Source: Streptomyces laurentii
Lineage (GTDB): Bacteria > Actinomycetota > Actinomycetes > Streptomycetales > Streptomycetaceae
Assembly: GCA_002355495.1 (NCBI GenBank)
Contig: AP017424.1
Location: 372,001-436,000 of the forward strand
Direction: 5' to 3'
DNA length: 64,000 nt
This document shows, piece by piece, positions 8,823 through 16,644 of this stretch. The notes beneath the pieces were generated by a model that made no database searches, had not been told where the DNA came from, and saw nothing but the letters and a program-made list of their open reading frames with translations. The position numbers and the translations under genes were made by a program. Numbering within the stretch: the first letter of the stretch is position 1; each line of letters begins with the position of its first letter.

Positions 8823-10339
8823 GCGGGGGCTCCCTCGGGCTCCGGGGCGGCGCACACGGGTCGGGGTGCGGGCGCAGATCGCTCGGCGGACCCGGATCGG
8901 GGTGCGGCCACGGGTCCGGGTGCCGCGGGCACGGGTCGTACGGTGGACACGGATCGTACGGTGGACACGGATCGGGTCGCGGCGTGGCCGTCGGACGGCA
9001 GCACCGTGGGCAGCGCGTCGATCAGCGTCGTGAAGTCGTGGAGCACGGTCCGCGCGTCGGGGGCCGAGAGCAGGCACAGGGCCGCCATCGTGTTGGCCCC
9101 GCCCGCGGGGTCGTAGACCGGCACGGTGGTGCCGTCCGGCAGCGAACTCTCCGGTACCACCGACAGAGTGGCGCCCTCGCTCAGCGCGACGGTCTCCCGT
9201 ACCACGGAAAAGTCCCACACCCGGCGGTCCGGCCAGGCCTCGCCCTGGCCGTCCACCGCGAGGACCACGAGGGAACCGGCGGCGCCCCGTGCCTGCTCGG
9301 GGCCGAGGGCACGCTCGGGCCAGTCGACCGGGCGGCCCAGGAGGTGGTCCACGAGCATGCCGACGAGGTCGAGCCCGAAGACCTCCTCGATCTGCGGGAC
9401 GGTCATCGCGCCGCCGAGCCGGGCGGCGGTCTCGATCAGCCACATGCGCCCGTCGGGGCCGAGCTTGATCTCGGTGTGGGTGCCGCAGTCGCGCAGGCCG
9501 AGGGCGTCGACGGCGTCCCGGGCGAGGTCCACGACACGGTCCTGGAGGTTCGGGGGAAGTAACGCGGGGGTGAGGGAGGCCCGCTCGGTGAACGGCTCGA
9601 CCGTCGGCATCCGGCCGCTGACGCAGACCGGACGGAAGACGCCGTCCGTCACGACGCCCTCGACGCTGACGTAATCGCCCCAGCCGGGGTCGTCGAACCA
9701 CCGCGTGGCGTCGCCGGTCACGATCTCCTCCACCACGTACTGCGCGTCGGCCTCGGCCACATGGAGTTCGGCGAAGCCCAGCTGGGCGGATTCGGCCATC
9801 GTCGCGCGTGAGCGCTGCCACGCGGCGTCGGCTTCCCGAGGGGAACCGATGATCTGGTGGGCGGTGGACCCCGCGCTCCAGGCCGCCTTCAGCAGCATGG
9901 GCACGGGCAGGACGGCGGCGGCCTCGTGGAGGTCCGTCCGCGTGGTGACGGGGTGGAACGCGGGCTGCGGCAGGCCGTTCCGGTGCCAGGTCTGCCGCAT
10001 CCGCCGCTTGTCGCGGGCGAGCGCGGCGGCGGCTCCCGCCCCGGGGAGAGCGAGCGCCTCACAGGCCTCGGCGACGGCCACGACCGCGTACTCCGAGAAA
10101 GTGAGGACGGCGTCCGCTCCCACGGCTTCGGCCCGCGAGACGATCAGGGCGACCAGGTCGGACCGCTCCGTCTCGGTCGGCCTCACGACCGAGGCGCAGA
10201 GCCTGTTCGCGGACGCGACGACCGTCGGCGGAAGCTCACTGAGCGCCAGCAGGTGGACGTCCGCTCTCGCCGCCGCCCGCGCCAGGACATGGCCGAGCGG
10301 CGGACCACCCTTGGCATGCACCAACAGCACTGTGCTCAC
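8819..10339 (-). CDS. ATP-grasp ligase (L-amino-acid-ligase-like)
   Basis: A 506-residue protein. The ATP-grasp core shows a nucleotide-binding Lys segment PMLLKAAWSAGS (~148-159), YVVEEIVTGD (~201-210), and the metal/ATP site THTEIKLGPDG followed by WLIETAARLGG (~289-311). This combination is typical of enzymes that activate a carboxylate as acyl-phosphate and join it to an amine, such as dipeptide ligases of the BacD kind. The GTG start at 10339 has an AGGAGA box upstream; a longer reading to 10510 has no support. Codon 260 is TTA (plus-strand 9560-9562), so translation should depend on the bldA tRNA. The last ~60 residues are Pro/Ala/Ser-rich, with a SVSTVR duplication, and are probably disordered. 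Confidence 0.85.
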   Translation of the reverse strand: MSTVLLVHAKGGPPLGHVLARAAARADVHLLALSELPPTVVASANRLCASVVRPTETERSDLVALIVSRAEAVGADAVLTFSEYAVVAVAEACEALALPGAGAAAALARDKRRMRQTWHRNGLPQPAFHPVTTRTDLHEAAAVLPVPMLLKAAWSAGSTAHQIIGSPREADAAWQRSRATMAESAQLGFAELHVAEADAQYVVEEIVTGDATRWFDDPGWGDYVSVEGVVTDGVFRPVCVSGRMPTVEPFTERASLTPALLPPNLQDRVVDLARDAVDALGLRDCGTHTEIKLGPDGRMWLIETAARLGGAMTVPQIEEVFGLDLVGMLVDHLLGRPVDWPERALGPEQARGAAGSLVVLAVDGQGEAWPDRRVWDFSVVRETVALSEGATLSVVPESSLPDGTTVPVYDPAGGANTMAALCLLSAPDARTVLHDFTTLIDALPTVLPSDGHAATRSVSTVRSVSTVRPVPAAPGPVAAPRSGSAERSAPAPRPVCAAPEPEGAPA

Positions 10340-10716
10340 TGAAGTTCGTCTCCTGTCGCTTTGTCCGTCGGGGGCGTCGGGCGGATGGCCCGGCCCCGCC
10401 GCGTGATCGGCCGGCCCTTGACCGGGCCTCCGGACGCAACCCGCGTAGAACCCGGCGGGCGCGGCGGCGAGTTCAAGGGAATCAGACGGTGGACCCCGGA
10501 AGTGCCACAAGAGACGACCGCGGAATCAGGCAAATGCCTGAGTCGCGGAACGCCTCGCACGAGGAGGGAGGTTCCGGGCCCACGGGAGGTGCCTCGTACG
10601 GGGGCGCGCTCACGCGTCGCAGTCGGCCGATATCCGAGCATGGATGAGGCCGGCCCGGGAAAGGCATCGCAAGATCACCTTCCGACGTACGGCGATGACG
10701 TGAAGGAAAGGCAATC
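10340..10716. promoter_or_regulatory. Divergent promoter region of the ATP-grasp operon and its LuxR regulator, with dyad operator
   Basis: This 377-bp gap holds no credible gene. The clearest element is a dyad at 10518-10548: TCAGGCA (10526-10532), 2-nt spacer, TGCCTGA (10535-10541), flanked by a second pairing CCGCG/CGCGG. A smaller dyad CCTCG-CA-CGAGG lies at 10553-10564. LuxR-type HTH proteins bind short dyads, so these are candidate sites for the divergent PAS-LuxR regulator; that assignment is inference. Confidence 0.5.
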
Positions 10717-11994
10717 GTGAACGATTCCGGTATCCGCGCACTCATGGAGCGCCTCCCCCTGTTCTGGTGGGAGACCGACGAGCGGTCGCACCTGGCGGAT
10801 TGGGGCGGCGGCGCCTTCGCCGATCCGTCCGCCGCGCGGCGCTTCCTGGACCACGCGCGCCAGGAGACGTCCGTTCCGGGATCCCCGCTCGACGAGCCGC
10901 ACCGTGTCGTCCGGTTCGACGGCCGGACCTTCCAGGTGCACTGGCCGGCGGGCGAGCGCCCGGGATTTGGCCGCGCCCGAGGAATCGCCGTGGAGACCGG
11001 AGCGCAGCCCGCGGCCGGCCGGCGGTACGCCGCCTTCGCGGAGTTCGCCGACCTCGCCCCGGCCGCGGCCTTCCTCCGCGACCGCGACGGACGCTACTTA
11101 TGGGCCAACCACTCCTACGCCCATCTCTACGGCACCACACCGGAGCGGATCGTCGGCCGCCGCATCGAGGACCTCGACACCCCCGCCGACGCCGCCCAGT
11201 TCCGCGCCCTGGACCAGGAGATACTCAGCCAGGGCAGGCCGGTGCGCCACCACCTGCGCTACCACCGCAAGGACGGCGGCACGGGACAGGCGGCCGGCCA
11301 TCGCTTTCCCGTCCAGGAGAACGGCGAGACCTGCGTGGCCGGAATCTACGTCGACATCACCGAGCACGCGCGGGCGATGGACCAGCGCCGCGAGGCCGAG
11401 GAGAGCCTGAAGGCCCTGCGCGATCACAGCGGCCTGCCCTGCGCGCTGCTCTCGGCCGACGGCCGTATCGAACAGGCGGGCACGGCCACCGCCGAACTGC
11501 TCCGGTCGCGCCTGTCCGACCTCATCGGCCGCCGCGCCCACACCCTGGTCGCCGATACGTCCGACCTCCGCCCCCTGCGCCGCGCGTGGGAGGGGCTGAT
11601 CACCCGCCGCATCAGGCGGGCGGAGACCTCCGCCGTACTCCTCGACACCCTGGGACGCCAGCGCCGGGCGCGGCTCCATCTGGCCGCGGTGAGCGGACCC
11701 GCCGGCCATGTCTCGCACGTGTGGGCCGTCGTCACCCACCAGAGCGTCGCCCACGAGCCCCACCCGCCGCTCACCGCCGCGCAGATCCGCATCCTGTCCC
11801 TCCTCGCGGGAGGGAGCACCAACGGCGAGATCGCGGCCTCGCTGGGGCTCTCACGGCAGACGGTCGACTACCACCTCAGCCGGCTCCGGGAGCAACTGGG
11901 CGCCGCGACCAGGCCGGCCCTCGCCGCCCGCGCGTACGTCCTCGGAATCCTCGACCCCCGTGCCTGGCCCCCACGGCCGGCCACCGCCTCGTGA
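10717..11994 (+). CDS. PAS-PAS-LuxR transcriptional regulator, TTA-containing
   Basis: A 425-residue regulator with a GTG start preceded by AAGGAAAGG. A first PAS domain covers roughly 108-222 (FLRDRDGRYLWANHSYA...GIYVDITEHA) and a second, weaker one roughly 236-345. A LuxR-type HTH lies near the C-terminus (LTAAQIRILSLLAGGSTNGEIAASLG then SRQTVDYHLSRLREQLG). There is no receiver domain, so it probably senses a ligand or redox state directly. Codon 128 is TTA (11098-11100), the hallmark of bldA-controlled Streptomyces genes. It is divergent from the ATP-grasp/dikinase/MFS operon and is its most likely regulator. Confidence 0.88.
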   Translation: MNDSGIRALMERLPLFWWETDERSHLADWGGGAFADPSAARRFLDHARQETSVPGSPLDEPHRVVRFDGRTFQVHWPAGERPGFGRARGIAVETGAQPAAGRRYAAFAEFADLAPAAAFLRDRDGRYLWANHSYAHLYGTTPERIVGRRIEDLDTPADAAQFRALDQEILSQGRPVRHHLRYHRKDGGTGQAAGHRFPVQENGETCVAGIYVDITEHARAMDQRREAEESLKALRDHSGLPCALLSADGRIEQAGTATAELLRSRLSDLIGRRAHTLVADTSDLRPLRRAWEGLITRRIRRAETSAVLLDTLGRQRRARLHLAAVSGPAGHVSHVWAVVTHQSVAHEPHPPLTAAQIRILSLLAGGSTNGEIAASLGLSRQTVDYHLSRLREQLGAATRPALAARAYVLGILDPRAWPPRPATAS

Positions 11995-12066
11995 ACGTCC
12001 ACGCGGGGCGAGGCTAGCCGGGCCTTCCGCCGGACCGCCAGGGGACGGGCACCGCCGCCTGAAGAC

Positions 12067-12102
12067 GAACCGGGCCCCGTCGCGAAACGGCGGACCCGGT
12101 TC
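12067..12102 (+). terminator. Hairpin terminator after the PAS-LuxR gene
   Basis: GAACCGGG (12067-12074) pairs with CCCGGTTC (12095-12102), with an inner CCGT/ACGG pairing. There is no T-run, as is common in Streptomyces. It lies between two convergent genes and may serve both. Confidence 0.6.
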
Positions 12103-12186
12103 CCCCGCGAGAGGCCTGGGACCATCATCTGTCTGCTGGGGGCTTGGAGACGAGGAACACGAAGGCTCGATACGACGGCTCCAGCC

Positions 12187-12969
12187 TCACGGCCGTGCCT
12201 GCTTCGGCAGGGTGAGAATCTCGGCGCCGGTCTCGGTGATGGCGATGGTGTGCTCGCTGTGCGCGGTCCGGCAGCCCGTCGCGCTGCGCAGCGTCCAGCC
12301 ATCCGCGTCGGTGACGAGAGTGGCGGTGTCGGCCATGACCCAGGGTTCCAGGGCGAGCAGCAGTCCGGGGCGCAGCTGGTAGCCGCGGCCGGGCCGCCCG
12401 GTGTTCGCGACGTGCGGATCCTGGTGCATGGTCGAGCCGATGCCGTGGCCGCCGAACTCGGTGTTGATCGGGTAGCCCGCCTCGCCGAGGACCGTGCCTA
12501 TGGCGTGGGAGAGGTCGCCGATGCGTGCCCCGGGCCTGGCGGCGGCGATGCCGGCGGCGAGTGCGCGTTCGGTCGTCTCGATCAGCGCGACGCTCTCCGC
12601 CGGCCTGGCCTTGCCCACCAGAAAGCTGATCGCGGCGTCCGCGGCCACTCCGCCCGTGGCCACGGCGAGGTCGAGGGTCAGCAGATCCCCATCGGCCAGC
12701 GTGTAGTCGTGCGGCCGCCCGTGGAGCACCGCGTCGTTGACGGCCGTGCAGATGTAGTGCCCGAACGGGCCACGCCCGAACGAAGGCGCGTAGTCGACGT
12801 AGCAGGACTGCGCCCCCGCCTCGGTGATCATCTCCTTGGCCCACCGGTCGATGTCCAGCAGGTTCGTCCCCACCGTGCTGCGCCGCTTCAGCGTGTGCAG
12901 GATCTCGCCGACCAGGGCGCCGGTGCCTCTCGCCCGCTCAAGCCGCGCGGAGTTCAGGATCTCGATCAT
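12187..12969 (-). CDS. map: Type I methionine aminopeptidase
   Basis: A 260-residue M24 metallopeptidase that removes N-terminal Met. The metal ligands are visible: Asp in LTLDLAVATGGVAADAA (two Asp, 11 residues apart), His in GHGIGSTMHQDP, Glu in LALEPWVM and the final Glu in AHSEHTIAITETG. YVDYAPSFGRGPFGHYICTAVNDAVLHG is the family's substrate-side segment. The start MIEILNS at 12969 is preferred over 12993 because GGTGAGAGG sits just upstream. It is divergent from a small XRE regulator, a pairing suggesting an accessory, regulated copy beside the housekeeping gene expected elsewhere. Confidence 0.92.
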   Translation of the reverse strand: MIEILNSARLERARGTGALVGEILHTLKRRSTVGTNLLDIDRWAKEMITEAGAQSCYVDYAPSFGRGPFGHYICTAVNDAVLHGRPHDYTLADGDLLTLDLAVATGGVAADAAISFLVGKARPAESVALIETTERALAAGIAAARPGARIGDLSHAIGTVLGEAGYPINTEFGGHGIGSTMHQDPHVANTGRPGRGYQLRPGLLLALEPWVMADTATLVTDADGWTLRSATGCRTAHSEHTIAITETGAEILTLPKQARP

Positions 12970-13001
12970 GTGGAACCTCTCACCTTCATCCAATAACTAT
13001 C

Positions 13002-13019
13002 CCGGTCCAACTGTACCGG
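13002..13019. promoter_or_regulatory. Inverted repeat between map and the XRE regulator
   Basis: CCGGT (13002-13006) and ACCGG (13015-13019) form a perfect dyad with an 8-nt spacer, midway between the two divergent starts. TAGAAT at 13023-13028 could be a -10 box placing the transcript start at about the ATG (13035), so the regulator may be leaderless. It is a candidate autoregulatory operator. Confidence 0.45.
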
Positions 13020-13034
13020 TATTAGAATGGGGCC

Positions 13035-13337
13035 ATGGTCAGGTTGCCGCTCACTCCCGCGGAAGTCGAACGCGGACAGCGCCTCGGCGCCCTCCTGCGG
13101 AGGGCCAGGGGAGAGCGCTCGATGCTCGATACCGCGCTCGCCGCAGGCGTCTCACCGGAAACCCTCCGGAAGATCGAGACGGGCCGCGTGGCCACCCCCG
13201 CCTTCCCGACCATCGCGGCGATCTCCGATGCCCTCGGCCTCTCCCTCGACGCGGTGTGGGCCGAGATCAGCCGACCCGAACCCGGCACGAGAACGCCCGG
13301 ATCCGATCACCACGTACAAGAGCGGCTGGCCTCGTAA
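13035..13337 (+). CDS. Small XRE-family HTH regulator
   Basis: A 100-residue protein made almost entirely of an XRE helix-turn-helix: RLGALLRRARGERSMLDTALAAGVSPETLRKIETGRVATPAFPTIAAISDALGLSLDAVW. The C-terminal ~25 residues are Pro/Gly-rich. The ATG at 13035 has no clear Shine-Dalgarno box, consistent with leaderless translation. It is divergent from the methionine aminopeptidase gene, with 65 bp between starts and a dyad in that gap, so it probably controls that gene and itself. Confidence 0.82.
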   Translation: MVRLPLTPAEVERGQRLGALLRRARGERSMLDTALAAGVSPETLRKIETGRVATPAFPTIAAISDALGLSLDAVWAEISRPEPGTRTPGSDHHVQERLAS

Positions 13338-13851
13338 GCCCCCCATCGGACGTGGCGGCTGCGGGAGGCGGCTGCGAGCGGGCCCGGCGCAGCGGTGCGC
13401 GCGGCCGGGACGCTTGGCTGCCGACCGGCCCGGGACTTGCCGGTCAGCAGCTCCCCGGAGGCACCGCCCAGCGCCGCCTGCACCTCGTCAGGGTTCATCC
13501 CGAACCTCAGCGGTCCCGCTCCCACCAGTGGATCGAGCACCCACCGCGCCCGCTCCGCCGGCTCTCTGCCCCCCAGCCCGCCCCGGCCCCTCTCTGACCA
13601 CACAGGTACCTGCCACCCGACACGCCTTCCGGAGCCTACGAGCGCCCTCCGAGAAGACCGCCCCTCCGACAGCCGGACCAGGTCGAGGACCTCAGCCGCC
13701 ACATCACGTTCCGCAGGCCGGAGGCCCCGTAGCGCCGCAACACCCCGACAACCAGCTGCTCCTTGAAAGCGCCGAGCACGCTGGATGATCATGCTGCCCT
13801 GTCGGAAATCTTCACGATTCCCGACCAGGGCAAGCACATAGGGGGCGCGGT
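13338..13851. other. Gene-poor stretch with a possible decayed minus-strand gene
   Basis: I see no intact gene in these ~510 bp. On the minus strand, around 13440-13540, the reading DPLVGAGPLRFGMNPDEVQ resembles a motif (G-P-x-R-x-G-M-x-x-x-E-V) common in small Streptomyces hypothetical proteins. The surrounding frame is arginine-rich and lacks a supported start, so this may be a remnant. The last ~50 bp should hold the promoter and the AGGGGGCG ribosome site of the AraC gene. Confidence 0.3.
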
Positions 13852-14844
13852 ATGTGGTCGTTCATGTCAACGGACGGGATTCCACCGGAAGAACGGTTGG
13901 ACTGGTACTCCGACATCGTCTCGCGCGAGGTGATGCCCGCGGCGCTCAGCAGCGAGCGGCCCGCCGAATTCCAGGGCGAGTCCGCGGTGCTGGACCTGGG
14001 CGACGTCCGCGCGACGAGGGCGTCCATGTCGCCCCTGCGCTCGCGGCGCACCGCCGCGATGATCCGGCGCGGTGACCCGGAGCAGTACCAGCTGGCCCTG
14101 CTTCTCAAGGGGACCGTGTCGCTGACGCAGCACCGGAACGAGTGCACCACCGGAGTGGGCGACCTGATGCTCTGGGACACCTCGCGCCCCTCCGACTGCC
14201 GGATGCCCGCCGAGGACGGCCGGGTGCGGGTGTCGATCCTGATGCTGCCCAGGAACGTCATACCGCTGCGCCCCCAGCGCCTGGACCGGATGCTGGCCCG
14301 CCGCATCCCGGGCAACACGGGCATGGCCGCGATTCTTGCGTCCTACATGACCTCGATCGAAGCCCACAGCGCCGCGTGCACTCCGCAGGAACTGCACCGC
14401 CTCGGCACGATCGCCGCCGACCTCGCGACGGCCTGTCTGGCCCAGCATCTGGACGCCGAGGACCAACTTCCCGCCGACGTGCGGAGACAGGCACTGCTCC
14501 AGCGGATCCACACGTTCATCGAGCACAACCTCGGCGATCCGGAACTGAATCCGCCGGCCATCGCCGCCCGGCACCACATGTCGGTGCGCACGCTCCACAA
14601 GCTCTTTCACGACCAGGGGGAGAGTGTCCACGCCCGGATCCGCCGGCGCCGCCTGGAGCGGTGCCGCACCGACCTCGCCGACCTCGGTCTCCGCAGCCGC
14701 CCCGTGAGCGCCATCGCCGCCCGCTGGGGCTTCAGCGGACCAGTGCTTTTCAGCCGCTGCTTCCGCGAGGCGTTCGGGCTCACCCCGACCGAGTTCCGTG
14801 CGCTGAGCATCAATGATTCCCGCGCCGAGCGTTCAGCGCGGTGA
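13852..14844 (+). CDS. AraC-family transcriptional regulator (AraC_binding_2 type)
   Basis: A 330-residue regulator. The N-terminal ~200 residues form the effector/oligomerisation domain with the hallmark run RRGDPEQYQLALLLKGTVSLTQ followed by GDLMLWDTSRPSDC. The C-terminal AraC HTH pair runs from HTFIEHNLGDPELNPPAIAARHHMSVRTLHKLF to AIAARWGFSGPVLFSRCFREAFGLTPTEFRA. It closely resembles the regulator at 49249-50295 and the broken one at 44716-45564. It lies just upstream of the three secreted peptidoglycan-binding-like genes on the same strand, which are plausible targets. Confidence 0.9.
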   Translation: MWSFMSTDGIPPEERLDWYSDIVSREVMPAALSSERPAEFQGESAVLDLGDVRATRASMSPLRSRRTAAMIRRGDPEQYQLALLLKGTVSLTQHRNECTTGVGDLMLWDTSRPSDCRMPAEDGRVRVSILMLPRNVIPLRPQRLDRMLARRIPGNTGMAAILASYMTSIEAHSAACTPQELHRLGTIAADLATACLAQHLDAEDQLPADVRRQALLQRIHTFIEHNLGDPELNPPAIAARHHMSVRTLHKLFHDQGESVHARIRRRRLERCRTDLADLGLRSRPVSAIAARWGFSGPVLFSRCFREAFGLTPTEFRALSINDSRAERSAR

Positions 14845-14977
14845 CGGTTTCCGGCCTAGATTTCGATGTCGTCGGAGCAGGAGGGAAGCCCCGGCGCCGA
14901 TGACGAACCCCGGCCGTCACTCCGGCCGCCATGTCGTCCGCCTTCGCCATTCCTCGACACGTCTGGAGAACACGCAC

Positions 14978-15391
14978 GTGAAGCGCACTTTGGCAGCCCT
15001 GACCACGCTCGCCGCAGCCGCCGGAGGCATCCTGGCCGGCGCTCCCGCCGCCTCGGCGGCCGACGGCTACTGCACCACGTCCTCGGGTATCAGCCGGGGC
15101 GCCTACTGGGTCTTCGTCCCCACGACCAGCGGAGGGTCCACCTCCTGTGTCATGGGCTCGGGCTCCAGTGGCGAGGCAGTCGACGCACTCCAGGCCGCCC
15201 TGATCCTCTGCTACGGCATGGACGTCGGCGGCAGGGACGGTGTCTACGGCGCCAAGACCGAGGCGGCCGTGAGGTCGCTGCAGCGCGCGACCGGACAGAC
15301 GGCCGACGGGGTCTACGGCCCCAACACCCGGAACGTCGTGGAGTGGCGCTGGACCGGCAACGCCGGCGGGGGGAAGTGCGAACGCCTCTGA
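14978..15391 (+). CDS. Secreted peptidoglycan-binding-like protein 1
   Basis: A 137-residue protein with a GTG start and GGAGAA upstream. The signal peptide ends near ...GAPAASAAD. The mature part has one peptidoglycan-binding-like repeat: SSGEAVDALQAALILCYGMDVGGRDGVYGAKTEAAVRSLQRATGQTADGVYGPNT. That form (G-x-x-V-x-x-L-Q, then DGxYGxxT) is the PF01471 fold. Four cysteines probably form disulfides. No catalytic domain is attached. It is first of three similar genes in a row. Confidence 0.8.
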   Translation: MKRTLAALTTLAAAAGGILAGAPAASAADGYCTTSSGISRGAYWVFVPTTSGGSTSCVMGSGSSGEAVDALQAALILCYGMDVGGRDGVYGAKTEAAVRSLQRATGQTADGVYGPNTRNVVEWRWTGNAGGGKCERL

Positions 15392-15450
15392 CGCCCTTCC
15401 GCTCGCAGACGACGCTTGACCCGCACAGCATTCAACAAGGGGGAAACACC

Positions 15451-15903
15451 GTGAGGAAGAAGATCGCTTCTCTGGCCGCCATCGCCATCATGGCGGGAGG
15501 CCTCGGCCTGACCACGGCCGGAACCAGCCAGGCGGCCGTCCCGACCCGGGCGTCGGTCACCTCCACGACCTCGGCCGCGTCCGTGGCGGCGGCCTCCTAC
15601 AACCTGGGCCTGACGACCAACCAGGGCAAGTACATGCAGTGCTGGCTGAACCATGCCGGCTGGGGCTCCTTGGTCGTGGACGGCCAACTGGGCAACGCCA
15701 GTTGGAAGGCGATCCAGCGGCTCCTCGCGCATTCCTGGGGGTACACCGGCGCGATCGACGGCGTAGCCGGGCCGAACACGATCGAGGCCCTGCAGCGGCT
15801 GCTGATCTGGTGGGACTACAACGGCCGGATCGACGGCATCGTCGGACCCGCCACCGAACTGGCCTTCTCCCGCCTGGCCAACAGCCGCGCCTCCTTCTGC
15901 TGA
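15451..15903 (+). CDS. Secreted peptidoglycan-binding-like protein 2
   Basis: A 150-residue protein with a GTG start at 15451 behind AAGGGGGAA. The signal peptide KKIASLAAIAIMAGGLGLTTAGTSQAA is followed by a Ser/Thr/Val-rich spacer. The mature domain has two half-repeats of the binding fold (VVDGQLGNASWKAIQRLL, AIDGVAGPNTIEALQRLL) and IDGIVGPAT. Two cysteines are present, one at the very C-terminus. It resembles its two neighbours in length and layout, but the sequences are clearly diverged. Confidence 0.8.
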   Translation: MRKKIASLAAIAIMAGGLGLTTAGTSQAAVPTRASVTSTTSAASVAAASYNLGLTTNQGKYMQCWLNHAGWGSLVVDGQLGNASWKAIQRLLAHSWGYTGAIDGVAGPNTIEALQRLLIWWDYNGRIDGIVGPATELAFSRLANSRASFC

Positions 15904-15965
15904 CCCATGCCCCCGAGGCACCTCGGCGGTCACCAGGCCGCGCTCTCACCGACAAGAGGCTGAAG

Positions 15966-16340
15966 ATGACCATCGCCAAGAAGGCGGTCGTGACGCTGGC
16001 CGCCGCGGCCCTGCTCGCGGGCGTCGGTGGCATCGCCACCGCGACCAGCGCGTCCGCCGCTTCCGTCGCCGGCCCCTGCGCCGACTACAGCGTCAACAAG
16101 CCCTACCTCAGCCAGGGAAGCGCCGGCCCCGAGGTGCGGGAGCTTCAGTGTGAGCTCAACCTGTCCATGGATCCCGGCAACGGCTACGAAGTGGCCATCG
16201 ACGGCATCTTCGGCCCGCGTACCAAAAGCGCGGTGCTGAGGTTCCAGGCATGCGTGGGCATCCAGCAGGACGGCATCGTCGGCCCCGCCACCTGGTCCTG
16301 GCTGGACTGGTACAGCAAGACGCCGTACACCGCCTGCTGA
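15966..16340 (+). CDS. Secreted peptidoglycan-binding-like protein 3
   Basis: A 124-residue protein with ATG at 15966 after AGAGG. The signal peptide ends near SASAASVA. The mature part has the binding signature GSAGPEVRELQCELNLS, then VAIDGIFGPRTKSAVLRFQACVG and QQDGIVGPATWSWLDW. Four cysteines suggest two disulfides. Like the other two it has no hydrolase module, so a role in wall binding or signalling is more likely than lysis. Confidence 0.8.
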   Translation: MTIAKKAVVTLAAAALLAGVGGIATATSASAASVAGPCADYSVNKPYLSQGSAGPEVRELQCELNLSMDPGNGYEVAIDGIFGPRTKSAVLRFQACVGIQQDGIVGPATWSWLDWYSKTPYTAC

Positions 16341-16644
16341 TCACCGAGTCCCGGGGACGTCCGGAAGAAGTCCCGGAGCACTCCCGCAGCCACCGCCGCA
16401 CCACCCTCCGTCCTTCGATTCGCGGGCCGGAAGGGGTGCGGCGGGGGGATTCCGCCCTATGCCGCGTGGGGAGACCACTCGATCGTGGGGCCGAGGAGCG
16501 AGGAGTTGACGGTCGCCGTCCCGGCGCAAAGGACTCGGCATCAGGGCCGAAACCAGGAGCGACAAGATCACCCGCCCATAGGATGATCTTTCCAGTGCGC
16601 CGGGACCACCGGCGCGTCAGTCGCATCACGCCCTTGGGGGAGCA
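16341..16644. other. 304-bp gap with a strong hairpin after the peptidoglycan-binding trio
   Basis: CCGCCGCACC (16393-16402) and GGTGCGGCGG (16435-16444) form a perfect 10-bp stem around a 32-nt loop that can pair further. This is a likely terminator for the three upstream genes. No gene is evident in the rest, which should contain the promoter of the next secreted protein; its ribosome site GGGGGAGC lies just before 16645. Confidence 0.5.

Noticed and set aside
8823..9821. N-terminal extension of the dikinase to 9821
   Set aside because: It would overlap the ATP-grasp gene by ~1 kb, and the extra residues are Arg/Pro-rich. The ATG at 8822 gives a 4-bp coupled start and a sensible N-terminus.
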